Source: an uncultured Prevotellaceae bacterium
GTDB lineage: Bacteria > Bacteroidota > Bacteroidia > Bacteroidales > Bacteroidaceae
DNA length: 40,997 nucleotides
Assembly (NCBI GenBank): GCA_902776935.1
Contig: CACYRS010000038.1
Span: 1-40,997 of the forward strand
Reading direction: 5' to 3'
The notes beneath the pieces are model-generated. The model was not told where the DNA came from, made no database searches, and saw only the letters and a list, made by a program, of their open reading frames with translations. Every line of letters starts with the position of its first letter. The first letter of the stretch is position 1. The translations under genes were made by a program, and so were the position numbers. This document shows positions 16,598-24,981 of the stretch, piece after piece.

Positions 16598-17266
16598 TTA
16601 TTCGTCTAACTTGAGAGGTGTAGTCTTGGCATAGACGGGTTTCATGCCGTCCCAGGTGAACGTATGCTGCACAGGACCGCCATCGCCACTCCAGTCATTA
16701 ACGATGACATTCTTACCCTTCCGCGGCAGAATGCAGAATATCTGATTGTATGCTCCCTTGTCGCCCCAACGATAACCCTTAAGGATGTCCGGCTCCGGGG
16801 TGAGACATTTCCTGACAGGATCGTAGTCGTAGGTGCACAACACCTCTATACAGGGGTCAGTAGGTTTACCCAAAAGAACAGCCAACAGTCTATGTCCATT
16901 TGAGCGTTTCCAATAACAGGCCGACATATATTCACCATCGGTACCGCCATCGCCCACTCTCACATAACCGTTTTTGCTATCTACGGTGACTGTCAGATCC
17001 GTCTCTTTGTCCAGCACTTGCTTGTCAAGGCCTTTCTCCATCGTTTCCCTGACGGAGCCGACCATCCATGTTGGCCATGTCTGATCGAAACGCTCCAGCA
17101 TAATGCCAAGACTACCATTTATAACATTTTCAATGGTCTTGTTACTCCATCCTTTATTAATCACTTCAAGCGGACAACTCTCGAAATTTCTGTCCTGAGC
17201 CCAGACAGGCATTACAGACGATACTGCAATAAATAGGGATATACCCTTATATAATATATTCCGCAT
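16598..17266 (-). CDS. Secreted protein of unknown function related to the downstream lipoprotein
   Basis: 222 residues with a signal peptide ending at VMPVWAQ. The mature part has GTDGEYMSACYW and SGDGGPVQHTFTWDG, which match motifs in the neighbouring lipoprotein. No known domain is recognised and there is no lipobox, so it is probably periplasmic. It lies 29 bases after the AAA+ gene and 10 before the lipoprotein, in the TMEM43 operon. Confidence 0.7.
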   Translation of the reverse strand: MRNILYKGISLFIAVSSVMPVWAQDRNFESCPLEVINKGWSNKTIENVINGSLGIMLERFDQTWPTWMVGSVRETMEKGLDKQVLDKETDLTVTVDSKNGYVRVGDGGTDGEYMSACYWKRSNGHRLLAVLLGKPTDPCIEVLCTYDYDPVRKCLTPEPDILKGYRWGDKGAYNQIFCILPRKGKNVIVNDWSGDGGPVQHTFTWDGMKPVYAKTTPLKLDE

Positions 17267-17295
17267 AGATTATATCGGATTACATTCAGTAAAAA

Positions 17296-18333
17296 TTATT
17301 CTTGTCCAATATTAGTCCTTGCAGAGAAGCCTCCTTTGAGATCGTCGACTGTCAGTTCTGTCAACTGGCTCTTACTGAGGTTTGTCATCCCTTCTAGACG
17401 GTTTGCCTGCGACTGAATGCTCTTCTCGAAGACATTACGGGCAAAGCGGGCATTACCGAAGTTACGGTCCTTATGAGCCACAGCATATTCAAACTGTTCC
17501 TTAAGATATTCCTCTGCGCCATCAGCAAGGGTGTACTGATTTTTCTTCATGTACATCTTGAAGATATCTGTCAGTTCCACACCTGAATAATCCGGGAAAT
17601 CGATGTAACGGTTGAAACGTGACTGTAATCCTGGGTTAGAATCGATAAATCGCTGCATCTCATTCTTATAACCGGCAATAATCACCACCAGACGGTCACG
17701 ATAATCCTCCATACGTTTAAGAAGGGTAGCAATAGCCTCCTGACCATAATCCTGTCCGTTACCATTTTCCGGAACAAGAGAGTAAGCCTCATCGATAAAG
17801 AGAACTCCGTCAAGAGCCTGCTGGATAACGGTATCAGTCTTAAGAGCAGTCTGACCCATATACTTAGCAACAAGTCCACCACGATCGGTCTCTACGGTAT
17901 GCCCTTTCTTCAGAACTCCAAGATCCTTATAAATCCTACCCACGATTCGTGCTACTGTTGTCTTTCCTGTACCTGGAGAGCCATAGAACACGAGGTGGTA
18001 AGAGACCTTGGCTGTCTTCAGACCCTGGGCCTCACGCTGTTTCTGGACCTTAACAAAATTGGCAAGCGAACGGACTTCCTTTTTCACGCTGTTCAAACCA
18101 ATAAGGTCATCCAGTTCAGCGTATGGATCACCCTCAAGAGGTTCATTTACAATGACAGAGTCTTTCTTTTCTACTTGTTCTGTCTTCTGTGCAGTCTCTT
18201 CTACTGCATTTTTTTCCTCCTCATCATCAACAAAGATTCCTATTATAAGCAAAAGTACGAAGGAACCAATGCTAAGGCATCCACAACCTTTGAGCACCTT
18301 GCCCATGGTTTCCTTAAAGCTATTCATATCCAT
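17296..18333 (-). CDS. Membrane-anchored CbxX/SpoVK-type AAA+ ATPase
   Basis: 345 residues. A single membrane segment (about 17-35, CLSIGSFVLLLIIGIFV) is followed by an acidic/Glu-Lys linker and one AAA+ domain (about 70-340). Motifs are Walker A YGSPGTGKTT, pore-loop-like GLVAKYMGQT, Walker B VLFIDEAYSL, sensor 1 VVIIAGY, arginine-finger region NPGLQSRF and sensor 2 FGNARFARN. The domain belongs to the CbbX/EccA/SpoVK clade, whose members remodel protein partners. The anchor would place the ATPase on the cytoplasmic face of the inner membrane, where it could act on the co-transcribed TMEM43 protein. A second ATG two codons in is an equally possible start. Confidence 0.85.
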   Translation of the reverse strand: MDMNSFKETMGKVLKGCGCLSIGSFVLLLIIGIFVDDEEEKNAVEETAQKTEQVEKKDSVIVNEPLEGDPYAELDDLIGLNSVKKEVRSLANFVKVQKQREAQGLKTAKVSYHLVFYGSPGTGKTTVARIVGRIYKDLGVLKKGHTVETDRGGLVAKYMGQTALKTDTVIQQALDGVLFIDEAYSLVPENGNGQDYGQEAIATLLKRMEDYRDRLVVIIAGYKNEMQRFIDSNPGLQSRFNRYIDFPDYSGVELTDIFKMYMKKNQYTLADGAEEYLKEQFEYAVAHKDRNFGNARFARNVFEKSIQSQANRLEGMTNLSKSQLTELTVDDLKGGFSARTNIGQE

Positions 18334-18356
18334 GCTATTCTACACCTTATTATATA

Positions 18357-19319
18357 TTATTTAGGACCGGTTCCACGACTCTGGATATCAGGGTCAAGAG
18401 GATTGGGATTAAACACTGTATTATTGGCTATCTGCTCGCACATATTCATAGAACCGAGATTTGATGTCGGATGATAGACCTTACATCCCATAAGATAGAA
18501 AGTATTATCAAAATGGAAGAGAGGTGCATCGCCCCAATTTGCAAAGAAACGACAGTCATCGAAGACTACACCCTCATTACCCCAGCCTTCTATCAGGTCA
18601 TATTCGCGGTTATTGAAGAAGTCGCACTTATTAAACTTTACGGCCACGCAGCTTCTTAGTTGCATGATTCCATAAGTGCAGTCGTGAATATTTGAGTTAA
18701 CAAGGCCAAAGTCTGACGTCTCCCAAAGATCAAGACCATAGGTACCACAGCCATAAAGGTCACAATCCTTAACCATAATCATACGTCCACCCTTGACGCC
18801 AATCACTCCTCCTGAGCAAAAGCCTCCCTCTGTATGGCCGATAGTAAGATTATGCACCTCACAATTCTTACAATTTATGAAATAAAGACAGTAAGAGTAA
18901 CGAGGATCGACCTCAATGCTTGAGTTCTGCTCACCTTTAATGATAAGGCCTGTGAAATTTAGAAGAGCCAACTGACGTCCGTCAGTCTCAGACTCACTTA
19001 CCACCAGTGGCTGTTTGCTTATGATATCAGTAGCGCTAGAAACCCAGCGACGTCCCGGTACTTTCAAGAACATCTCCTCATTTTCCAGGACGCGTGAGAG
19101 ATTAAGATGCACACCTGCAGCAATTATGACCGTACGGTTGTTTCCTAACGCAGCCAGGAATTCCGACTCATTAGTAACACTATACACCATCGCGCCATCT
19201 GTCTCATCCGGCCCTCTCCCGTCATCATCCAGTCCGCCAGGGAATTGGCCAGTAATCTGTGCCTGTACACCACAAAGGGTGCACAGACACATTACTATAG
19301 ATAATAAGATCCTCCTCAT
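18357..19319 (-). CDS. Secreted right-handed beta-helix protein
   Basis: 320 residues with signal peptide MRRILLSIVMCLCTLCGVQAQ. The body is built of short repeated turns (FTGLIIKGEQNSSIEV, CKNCEVHNLTIGHTEGG, MVKDCDLYGCGTYGLDLW, VFDDCRFFANWGD) typical of a parallel beta-helix of the pectate-lyase type. No lyase catalytic set is obvious, so it may bind or present a ligand rather than cleave one. It lies 12 bases after the TMEM43 gene and 23 before the AAA+ gene. Confidence 0.8.
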   Translation of the reverse strand: MRRILLSIVMCLCTLCGVQAQITGQFPGGLDDDGRGPDETDGAMVYSVTNESEFLAALGNNRTVIIAAGVHLNLSRVLENEEMFLKVPGRRWVSSATDIISKQPLVVSESETDGRQLALLNFTGLIIKGEQNSSIEVDPRYSYCLYFINCKNCEVHNLTIGHTEGGFCSGGVIGVKGGRMIMVKDCDLYGCGTYGLDLWETSDFGLVNSNIHDCTYGIMQLRSCVAVKFNKCDFFNNREYDLIEGWGNEGVVFDDCRFFANWGDAPLFHFDNTFYLMGCKVYHPTSNLGSMNMCEQIANNTVFNPNPLDPDIQSRGTGPK

Positions 19320-19331
19320 AAGACTTCGTAT

Positions 19332-20738
19332 TTACTCTGCAACTGGGGCAGGAGCTGCCTGCTTCTTCTGAGCCTTAGAAGCAAGTTCCTTCAACTTATC
19401 CTTGCCTTTGAAAGCGAAGACCCATACAAGGAACCCGGCAAGTACGAGAAGAGAGATGCCCAGCAGAGGACGATAGAACAGCCATGCTATAGCTATAACG
19501 ATGAGTGACCATGCGATACCGATAACGGTACAAACGAGACCGACACCCCATCCGAAGATACCTGCAACAAAAGGAACAACCTTGAGGATTGTCTCGATAA
19601 AGCCGAAGATACCTTTAAGACCACCGATAACCATCATGATACCAATGATACGCAGTACCCACAGAATAATATTATTAGTCTCCTTTGCAGCATCAATAAT
19701 CTCATCGCCGCTCTTCTTACCCATAACGAGGGTCTCGAAACGCTTACCGTTCTTTGCCTTGAAAGGCTTGAAGGTATCGCCATCGACAACTGCCATTACA
19801 GTAACCTTTGCAGGAACGACCTTCTCAAATGTCACACGAACATCACCAACCTCAGGAGCACCGGGAACACGTCCAAAATACAGCACATTGCCTGCCTGAT
19901 GAATATATTCGAGGTCCTTTTTATTGTTGGCATTCTCCATCTGCCTGTTGATTGAATCGTTAACTGCCTGTAACGAATCAAGGGCTGCCTTAACAGAATC
20001 AGGAAGCAGCGCCTTTACAGAATCAGGGATTGCCTGCTGCTGAACAGGTTGCTGGGCTGGTTGCTGAGTACCTTTCTGTACGCCATAGAAACGCTCATAG
20101 GCAGCTTGAGTTGCCTTGTCAAACTGTGTCAGCAATTCCTCAGAGATAGCAAGTTCCATACCCTCTCGTGATGAGATGCTGTGAATAAGACTTTCGGGCA
20201 ACTTATATGCACCAAAGGTTACGTTCTCAGCATACTGCTCAGCCTCTTCAACAGTAGTGAGAACAGTGTTCTTGTTCTGATATGCAGGATCATGGAACTG
20301 ACTTGACTGAACAGGACTTGACACCCAACGCTTAGAATAGGTATAAGTAGTGGTGGTCACTTCCTTACCGCCAAGCTTATCTTCCTTCTTAGTCTGAGAA
20401 TGCTCTACCCACTGATAATACTCTACAGTACGACGGAGGGCAATAGCCTTTGCCCCAATACCAAACTGCGCATCGGAAAGAGAGTCTTCTGTAGTAGCCA
20501 AAGCGGTACCACATATAAGTTCACCTTCAAGTGATGCATCTTTTTTGTTGGGATTCTCCATCTCTACATAAGCACTTCCTGCCTCGTCGAGCATCTTCTC
20601 CGTCTTAACAGCTCTGCCTTCATTCCACCAAAGGAGAGCAGTACCCAATACAAACAGTATAAATCCGCTGCCAATAGCCTTAAAAGAATTTCCTACTCGG
20701 GTGCCATAACCCGTTGTTGTTGTTTCTGTATATGCCAT
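19332..20738 (-). CDS. TMEM43-family membrane protein
   Basis: 468 residues. TM1 (about 20-38, AIGSGFILFVLGTALLWWNE) is followed by a large non-cytoplasmic domain of about 300 residues. It contains VEYYQWVEHSQ, WVSSPVQSSQFHDPAYQNKN and FGAYKLPESLIHSI, elements of the TMEM43/LUMA family. Four closely spaced hydrophobic helices (about 345-450) end in a basic Ala/Lys/Pro tail. A Gln/Pro-rich insert (QQPAQQPVQQQ) and a repeated PDSVKALLPDSVKAAL lie near 225-255. Bacterial TMEM43 proteins have no agreed function; the human homologue is an inner nuclear membrane/ER protein. It is the first gene of a five-gene operon. Confidence 0.85.
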   Translation of the reverse strand: MAYTETTTTGYGTRVGNSFKAIGSGFILFVLGTALLWWNEGRAVKTEKMLDEAGSAYVEMENPNKKDASLEGELICGTALATTEDSLSDAQFGIGAKAIALRRTVEYYQWVEHSQTKKEDKLGGKEVTTTTYTYSKRWVSSPVQSSQFHDPAYQNKNTVLTTVEEAEQYAENVTFGAYKLPESLIHSISSREGMELAISEELLTQFDKATQAAYERFYGVQKGTQQPAQQPVQQQAIPDSVKALLPDSVKAALDSLQAVNDSINRQMENANNKKDLEYIHQAGNVLYFGRVPGAPEVGDVRVTFEKVVPAKVTVMAVVDGDTFKPFKAKNGKRFETLVMGKKSGDEIIDAAKETNNIILWVLRIIGIMMVIGGLKGIFGFIETILKVVPFVAGIFGWGVGLVCTVIGIAWSLIVIAIAWLFYRPLLGISLLVLAGFLVWVFAFKGKDKLKELASKAQKKQAAPAPVAE

Positions 20739-20779
20739 AATTCGTGAATGGTTAATGGTTAAATATTAAGTTTCGGTGG

Positions 20780-20810
20780 CAAAGATATAAAAAAAATGCC
20801 ATCCGACAAA
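20780..20810 (-). promoter_or_regulatory. Promoter of the TMEM43 operon nested in the gap terminator
   Basis: On the minus strand TTTG (20810-20807), a 19-base spacer and TATCTTTG (20787-20780). The -33 box is in the CAAAA loop of the terminator at 20797-20821. The predicted start site is near 20773, giving a leader of about 35 bases. Confidence 0.85.
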
Positions 20811-20821
20811 ATCGGATGGCA
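20797..20821. terminator. Terminator after the GAPDH locus, loop CAAAA
   Basis: A perfect 10-bp stem pairs 20797-20806 (TGCCATCCGA) with 20812-20821, loop CAAAA. On the minus strand it is followed by a T-tract (20796-20788). Confidence 0.9.
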
Positions 20822-20851
20822 AATATTTGCATTTTTGAACTAAATATTCTA

Positions 20852-21730
20852 TTATTTGAGCTCAGCGAGGTACTTAATGGTGCGAACCATCTGAGAAGTG
20901 TAAGAGTTCTCATTGTCGTACCAAGAAACAACCTGTACCTGATAAGTCTCGTCATCGCATCGTTGATACCCTCCTTAGTGATATCCTTACCCTTAACAAC
21001 AGCTACGAGGATTGTTGTAGAACCTGTAGGAGTTGGAACACGCTGTGCAGAACCGATCAGCTTACCGTTCAGCTCAGGAATTACGAGACCGATAGCCTTA
21101 GCAGCACCTGTTGAGTTAGGAACAATGTTCTGAGCACCTGCACGGCTACGACGAAGGTCACCCTTGCGCTGAGGACCATCGAGAATCATCTGGTCACCAG
21201 TGTAAGCGTGGATAGTAGACATGATACCAGAAACGATAGGAGCATAACCATTCAGAGCGGCAGCCATAGGAGCCAGACAGTTAGTTGTACAAGAAGCAGC
21301 TGAGATAACAGTGTCAGCAGGAGTCAGAGTCTTGTGGTTTACATTGTAAACGATAGTAGGCAGATCGTTTCCTGCAGGAGCAGAGATAACAACCTTCTTA
21401 GCACCAGCCTGGATGTGAGCAGAAGCCTTCTCCTTAGATGTATAGAAACCTGTGCACTCGAGAACTACGTCAACGTTCAGCTCGCCCCAAGGAAGCTCAG
21501 CTGCGTTTGGCTTAGCATAAATAGTGATCTTCTTACCATCAACAACGATGAAGTCCTCACCAGCCTCTACAGTGTGCTTACCCTCACCGAACTTGCCAGC
21601 GAAACCACCCTGAGCTGTATCATACTTCAGAAGGTGAGCAAGCATCTTTGGGCTTGTCAAGTCGTTGATAGCTACTACTTCATAACCTTCAGCCTCGAAC
21701 ATCTGACGGAATGCGAGACGACCAATACGG
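20852..21730 (-). pseudogene. gap: Type I glyceraldehyde-3-phosphate dehydrogenase, disrupted at both ends
   Basis: The central ~258 residues are a normal GAPDH: the catalytic Cys in [13 protein letters not shown], the His in [10 protein letters not shown], plus [13 protein letters not shown] and [14 protein letters not shown]. Two lesions are visible. At the 5' end the start codon and the first NAD-binding strand (expected MIKVGINGFG) are absent; the homology begins abruptly at RIGRLAFRQ near 21730, after an untranslated A-rich stretch. Near 20954 about 35 residues are missing between GINDAM and [15 protein letters not shown], and the frame changes. The true C-terminus ([18 protein letters not shown], stop at 20852-20854) is intact in the other frame. 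A continuous 350-codon frame (20752-21804) exists but has non-homologous ends and its ATG lies upstream of the -7 box. Real decay or assembly error is possible. Confidence 0.85.
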
Positions 21731-21773
21731 TTATTTTTTGCGCCTTTTTGACACTTTTTTCGTTTTACGGATG

Positions 21774-21781
21774 CAAAGTTA
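21774..21781 (-). promoter_or_regulatory. Putative -7 box of the gap locus
   Basis: TAACTTTG on the minus strand matches TAnnTTTG. No good -33 TTTG is seen at 19-21 bases. It lies about 45 bases upstream of the point where GAPDH homology begins. Confidence 0.5.
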
Positions 21782-21823
21782 CGAAAAATTTCATATATTT
21801 GCACTCAGATTCAGTATTAATTT

Positions 21824-21857
21824 AAGTGAAAAGTGAAAAGTGAAAAGTGAAAAGTGA
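21824..21857. repeat. Heptamer tandem repeat (AAGTGAA)
   Basis: Four perfect copies of the 7-base unit AAGTGAA and a fifth with one change lie between the divergent gap and mscL genes. The rest of the 21746-21943 gap shows no clear promoter for mscL. Confidence 0.9.
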
Positions 21858-21943
21858 TGTAACTCAATGCCACAAGCCGGTGATTGCAAAACGAAGATTA
21901 CAATTCAAACAAACATTTATAATAAACATTAAACATTAAGATT

Positions 21944-22372
21944 ATGGGATTTATTAAGGAATTCAAAGAGTTTGCCGTAAAAGGTAACGTAATGGACATG
22001 GCTGTCGGTGTTATCATTGGCGGTGCTTTCGGTAAGATTGTAACTTCTCTTGTAGGCGACGTGCTGATGCCTGTAATTAGCTTGGCTACAGGCGGTATCG
22101 ACTTTACCAACCTGTTTATCAACCTGAGCGACGACAAGACGTATGCGACTCTGGCTGCAGCTCAGGAGGCTGGTGCTTCTGTATTCGCCTACGGACAATT
22201 TCTACAGAACGTAATTGACTTTATCATTATCGCCTTCTGTATCTTCATGATGCTAAAGGGTATCAACAAGCTTAACCGTAAGAAGGAGGAGCCAGCTGCG
22301 CCCGAGGAACCAAAGGGTCCAACTCAGGAGGAACTGCTCGCAGAGATTCGCGACCTGCTTAAGAAGCAATAA
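21944..22372 (+). CDS. mscL: Large-conductance mechanosensitive channel
   Basis: 142 residues. N-terminal amphipathic helix [22 protein letters not shown]1 [24 protein letters not shown], a periplasmic loop, TM2 [22 protein letters not shown], and a cytoplasmic Glu/Pro linker ending in the C-terminal helical bundle ([15 protein letters not shown]). It forms a homopentameric inner-membrane pore that opens under hypo-osmotic stress. Single gene, convergent with guaA. Confidence 0.97.
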   Translation: MGFIKEFKEFAVKGNVMDMAVGVIIGGAFGKIVTSLVGDVLMPVISLATGGIDFTNLFINLSDDKTYATLAAAQEAGASVFAYGQFLQNVIDFIIIAFCIFMMLKGINKLNRKKEEPAAPEEPKGPTQEELLAEIRDLLKKQ

Positions 22373-22410
22373 AATAATAAGCCTCGCCAGTTGGCGAGGC
22401 TTTTATTATT
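22373..22410. terminator. Bidirectional terminator between mscL and guaA
   Basis: GCCTCGCC (22381-22388) pairs with GGCGAGGC (22393-22400), loop AGTT, extended by A/T flanks on both sides. It overlaps the guaA stop codon. Confidence 0.92.
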
Positions 22411-24016
22411 CCCACTCAATCGTTGCAGGTGGCTTAGAAGAAATATCATAACATACACGATTCACCCCACGAACCTTATTTATAATCTCATTAGAGACCT
22501 TTGCCATAAAGTCATAAGGCAGATGAGCCCAATCGGCTGTCATAGCATCTGTAGAAGTCACAGCTCTCAATGCAACAGGATGCTCATAAGTACGTTCATC
22601 GCCCATTACACCTACACTGCGAACAGTTGAGAGCAGTATTGCACCAGCCTGCCATATCTGATCGTACAGAGATACTTCAATAATACCATCCTTCATATCT
22701 GCCGGTACACCAGCAGCGAGAACTTTACGAGCCTCTTCGCCAGAAAGTTTCACTTTGTAATCACGTAATCCACGAACATAGATATCATCTGCATCCTGCA
22801 GGATATGTACCTTCTCAGGAGTGATATCACCAAGAATACGCACAGCGAGACCTGGGCCTGGGAAAGGATGACGGGTGATCAGATGCTCAGGCATTCCAAG
22901 TTGACGTCCAACACGACGCACCTCATCCTTGAACAACCACTTCAGAGGCTCACATAGTTGAAGATGCATCTCCTTTGGCAGACCTCCTACATTATGATGA
23001 CTCTTGATTACCTTTCCTGTAATATTAAGACTCTCGATACGATCCGGGTAAATCGTTCCCTGAGCAAGCCATTTTGCATCAGTAATTTTCTTAGCCTCAG
23101 CATTAAACACCTCAACGAAATCACGACCAATGATCTTACGTTTCTGTTCAGGGTCGGTAACGCCAGCAAGATCAGAGAAGAATTTCTCACTGGCATCGAC
23201 ACCTATCACGTTGAGTCCCAACACCTTGTAATCCTCCATAACCTGAGTAAACTCATTCTTACGGAGCATACCGTGATCAACGAATATACATGTAAGATTA
23301 TTACCTATAGCCTTGTTAAGTAAGACGGCAGCCACCGAAGAATCAACACCGCCACTCAGACCAAGTATTACTCTATCTGAGCCCAGCTGCTCCTTCAATT
23401 CTGCAACAGTAGAGTCAACAAATGATGCCGCACTCCACTCCTGCTTAGATCCGCAGATATCAACCACAAAGTTCTTCAGGAGTTGTGTTCCCTGCAGAGT
23501 ATGGAACACTTCTGGGTGGAACTGTACTGCCCATACTGGTTGATTAGTTGAAGCAAAAGCAGCATTTGTTACGTCAGCAGTAGAGCCGATAACCTTGAAA
23601 TCACCAGGGATGGCAGTGATGGTGTCTCCATGACTCATCCACACCTGAGAATGTTGTTCAAAACCCTTAAACAGCGGATTTGTTGTATCTACCGTCTGAA
23701 GATTGGCACGTCCATACTCACGAGAGTCAGCTTTCTCAACCTTTCCTCCAAGAGTATGGCTGATAAACTGAGCACCATAACAGATACCTAGAACAGGCAT
23801 CTTTCCAACAAACTGACTCAGATCCACCTTGAAAGCCTCTGGATCATGAACAGAGTAAGGCGAGCCACTCAGAATCACACCAATTACTGATGGGTCATCT
23901 TTCGGAAACTTGTTGTATGGCATAATCTCGCAGAAGGTGTCCAGCTCACGCACACGACGACCAATAAGCTGTGTGGTCTGTGAACCAAAGTCTAAAATTA
24001 TAATCTTCTGTGTCAT
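22406..24016 (-). CDS. guaA: GMP synthase (glutamine-hydrolysing)
   Basis: 536 residues. The class I glutaminase half has LGICYGAQF (nucleophile Cys) and VQFHPEV (His/Glu). The ATP-pyrophosphatase half has the P-loop [13 protein letters not shown]. The C-terminal dimerisation domain includes [16 protein letters not shown] and ends in PPATIEWE. It converts XMP to GMP. It follows the nucleotidyltransferase gene by 25 bases on the same strand. Confidence 0.97.
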   Translation of the reverse strand: MTQKIIILDFGSQTTQLIGRRVRELDTFCEIMPYNKFPKDDPSVIGVILSGSPYSVHDPEAFKVDLSQFVGKMPVLGICYGAQFISHTLGGKVEKADSREYGRANLQTVDTTNPLFKGFEQHSQVWMSHGDTITAIPGDFKVIGSTADVTNAAFASTNQPVWAVQFHPEVFHTLQGTQLLKNFVVDICGSKQEWSAASFVDSTVAELKEQLGSDRVILGLSGGVDSSVAAVLLNKAIGNNLTCIFVDHGMLRKNEFTQVMEDYKVLGLNVIGVDASEKFFSDLAGVTDPEQKRKIIGRDFVEVFNAEAKKITDAKWLAQGTIYPDRIESLNITGKVIKSHHNVGGLPKEMHLQLCEPLKWLFKDEVRRVGRQLGMPEHLITRHPFPGPGLAVRILGDITPEKVHILQDADDIYVRGLRDYKVKLSGEEARKVLAAGVPADMKDGIIEVSLYDQIWQAGAILLSTVRSVGVMGDERTYEHPVALRAVTSTDAMTADWAHLPYDFMAKVSNEIINKVRGVNRVCYDISSKPPATIEWE

Positions 24017-24041
24017 ATATATATTATTAATAATGTGCTAA

Positions 24042-24800
24042 TCAGAAATTATGATCAACGACAAACGACTCTGCAGTAGCGAGGGAGTCCAGTTTGCCAA
24101 CATCAATCATCTCAAGATCATTCTTCACAAGTCCCACAATCTTTGCACGATGACAAACAGAGAGGTAGAAGTCGATGACTCCGAACCTATCCGGGAATCT
24201 GTCCATCAGCTGGAACAATCTTGGAGAAAAAGAGTGAATACCACTAAAGGCAAACATATTCAATTCCTCGCCATGCTGTGAAAGACCTGTACGACGTACA
24301 TACTCATAAGGACTCTTCACTTCACCCGTCTCGATATTCTTCCACCCCATAAGTCTCATGCCATTGTCAAAAAGAAGATAGCGTTTTGTTTTACGCTTAC
24401 TTACGAGCAATACAGCATCCTCGTCTTCCAGATGCTGGGACGAAAACCAGTCATAGTCAATATTATCTAGGATATCCACGTTGTGAATAAGCACCGGAGC
24501 TTCGTCAGAAAACAGATGAGCAGCCTTCTTCAGTCCCCCACCCGTCTCAAGCAACATATCTGACTCGTCACTGAACTGTACAAGCCGGCCATAGTCCTGC
24601 ATCGATACATGACGTCGGATATCTTCAGCAAAATGATGGATATTAACTACAAAATGATCGTAGCCGAAAGTTTGTAGTCTTTTAATCGTACGGTCGATAA
24701 GAGGCATACCACCTATGGGGACCAGCGCCTTGGGCATAGTGTCCGTCAGGGGTTTCAGGCGGGTTCCAAGTCCCGCAGCTAAAATCATAGCCTGCTTCAT
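24042..24800 (-). CDS. Sugar-1-phosphate nucleotidyltransferase, MurU-like
   Basis: 252 residues. The N-terminus MILAAGLGTRLKPLTDTMPKALVPIGG is the nucleotide-binding signature of the sugar nucleotidyltransferase fold, and HNVDILDNIDYD carries the metal-binding Asp. Its length and single domain resemble MurU (N-acetylmuramate-1-phosphate uridylyltransferase) and related short enzymes. The AmgK-like kinase at 32322 is the natural partner, which would make a peptidoglycan-sugar salvage pair. The assignment to MurNAc is inference; GlcNAc-1-P or mannose-1-P are possible. The gene lies just upstream of guaA. Confidence 0.75.
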   Translation of the reverse strand: MKQAMILAAGLGTRLKPLTDTMPKALVPIGGMPLIDRTIKRLQTFGYDHFVVNIHHFAEDIRRHVSMQDYGRLVQFSDESDMLLETGGGLKKAAHLFSDEAPVLIHNVDILDNIDYDWFSSQHLEDEDAVLLVSKRKTKRYLLFDNGMRLMGWKNIETGEVKSPYEYVRRTGLSQHGEELNMFAFSGIHSFSPRLFQLMDRFPDRFGVIDFYLSVCHRAKIVGLVKNDLEMIDVGKLDSLATAESFVVDHNF

Positions 24801-24825
24801 ATCTTATCTATCTATTAAAAGAAAA

Positions 24826-24851
24826 CCCGGCTGCTAAGAAGCAAGACCGGG
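24826..24851 (-). terminator. Terminator after tRNA-Phe
   Basis: CCCGG (24826-24830) pairs with CCGGG (24847-24851), with an inner TGCT/AGCA stem. On the minus strand it is followed by TTTTCTTTT. Confidence 0.8.
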
Positions 24852-24867
24852 CTAATGAAAGGAGGAG

Positions 24868-24940
24868 TGGTACCTCCAGGAATCGAACCGGGGACACACG
24901 GATTTTCAGTCCGATGCTCTACCAACTGAGCTAAGGCACA
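24868..24940 (-). tRNA. tRNA-Phe (anticodon GAA) with three stem mismatches
   Basis: The 73-base minus-strand cloverleaf has T8-A9, a perfect D stem (GCTC/GAGC), anticodon loop CTGAAAA with GAA, and TTCGATT in the T loop. No CCA is encoded after discriminator A. Pairs 1-72 (T/C), 27-43 (T/T) and 51-63 (C/T) are mismatched. It lies 41 bases after thiL and could be co-transcribed with it. Possibly a decayed or second copy. Confidence 0.85.
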
Positions 24941-24981
24941 CCCACCAAATATTTTCCCGATTATTTTTTATTTTTTTTATT

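Noticed and set aside
20752-21804. Continuous 350-codon frame read as an intact GAPDH
   Set aside because: Its first ~25 and last ~85 residues are not GAPDH. The true C-terminus is found in another frame, so the gene is disrupted.
21824-21857. Possible CRISPR-like array
   Set aside because: The 7-base units are directly adjacent, with no spacers. It is a simple tandem repeat. No CRISPR array or cas gene is seen in the window.
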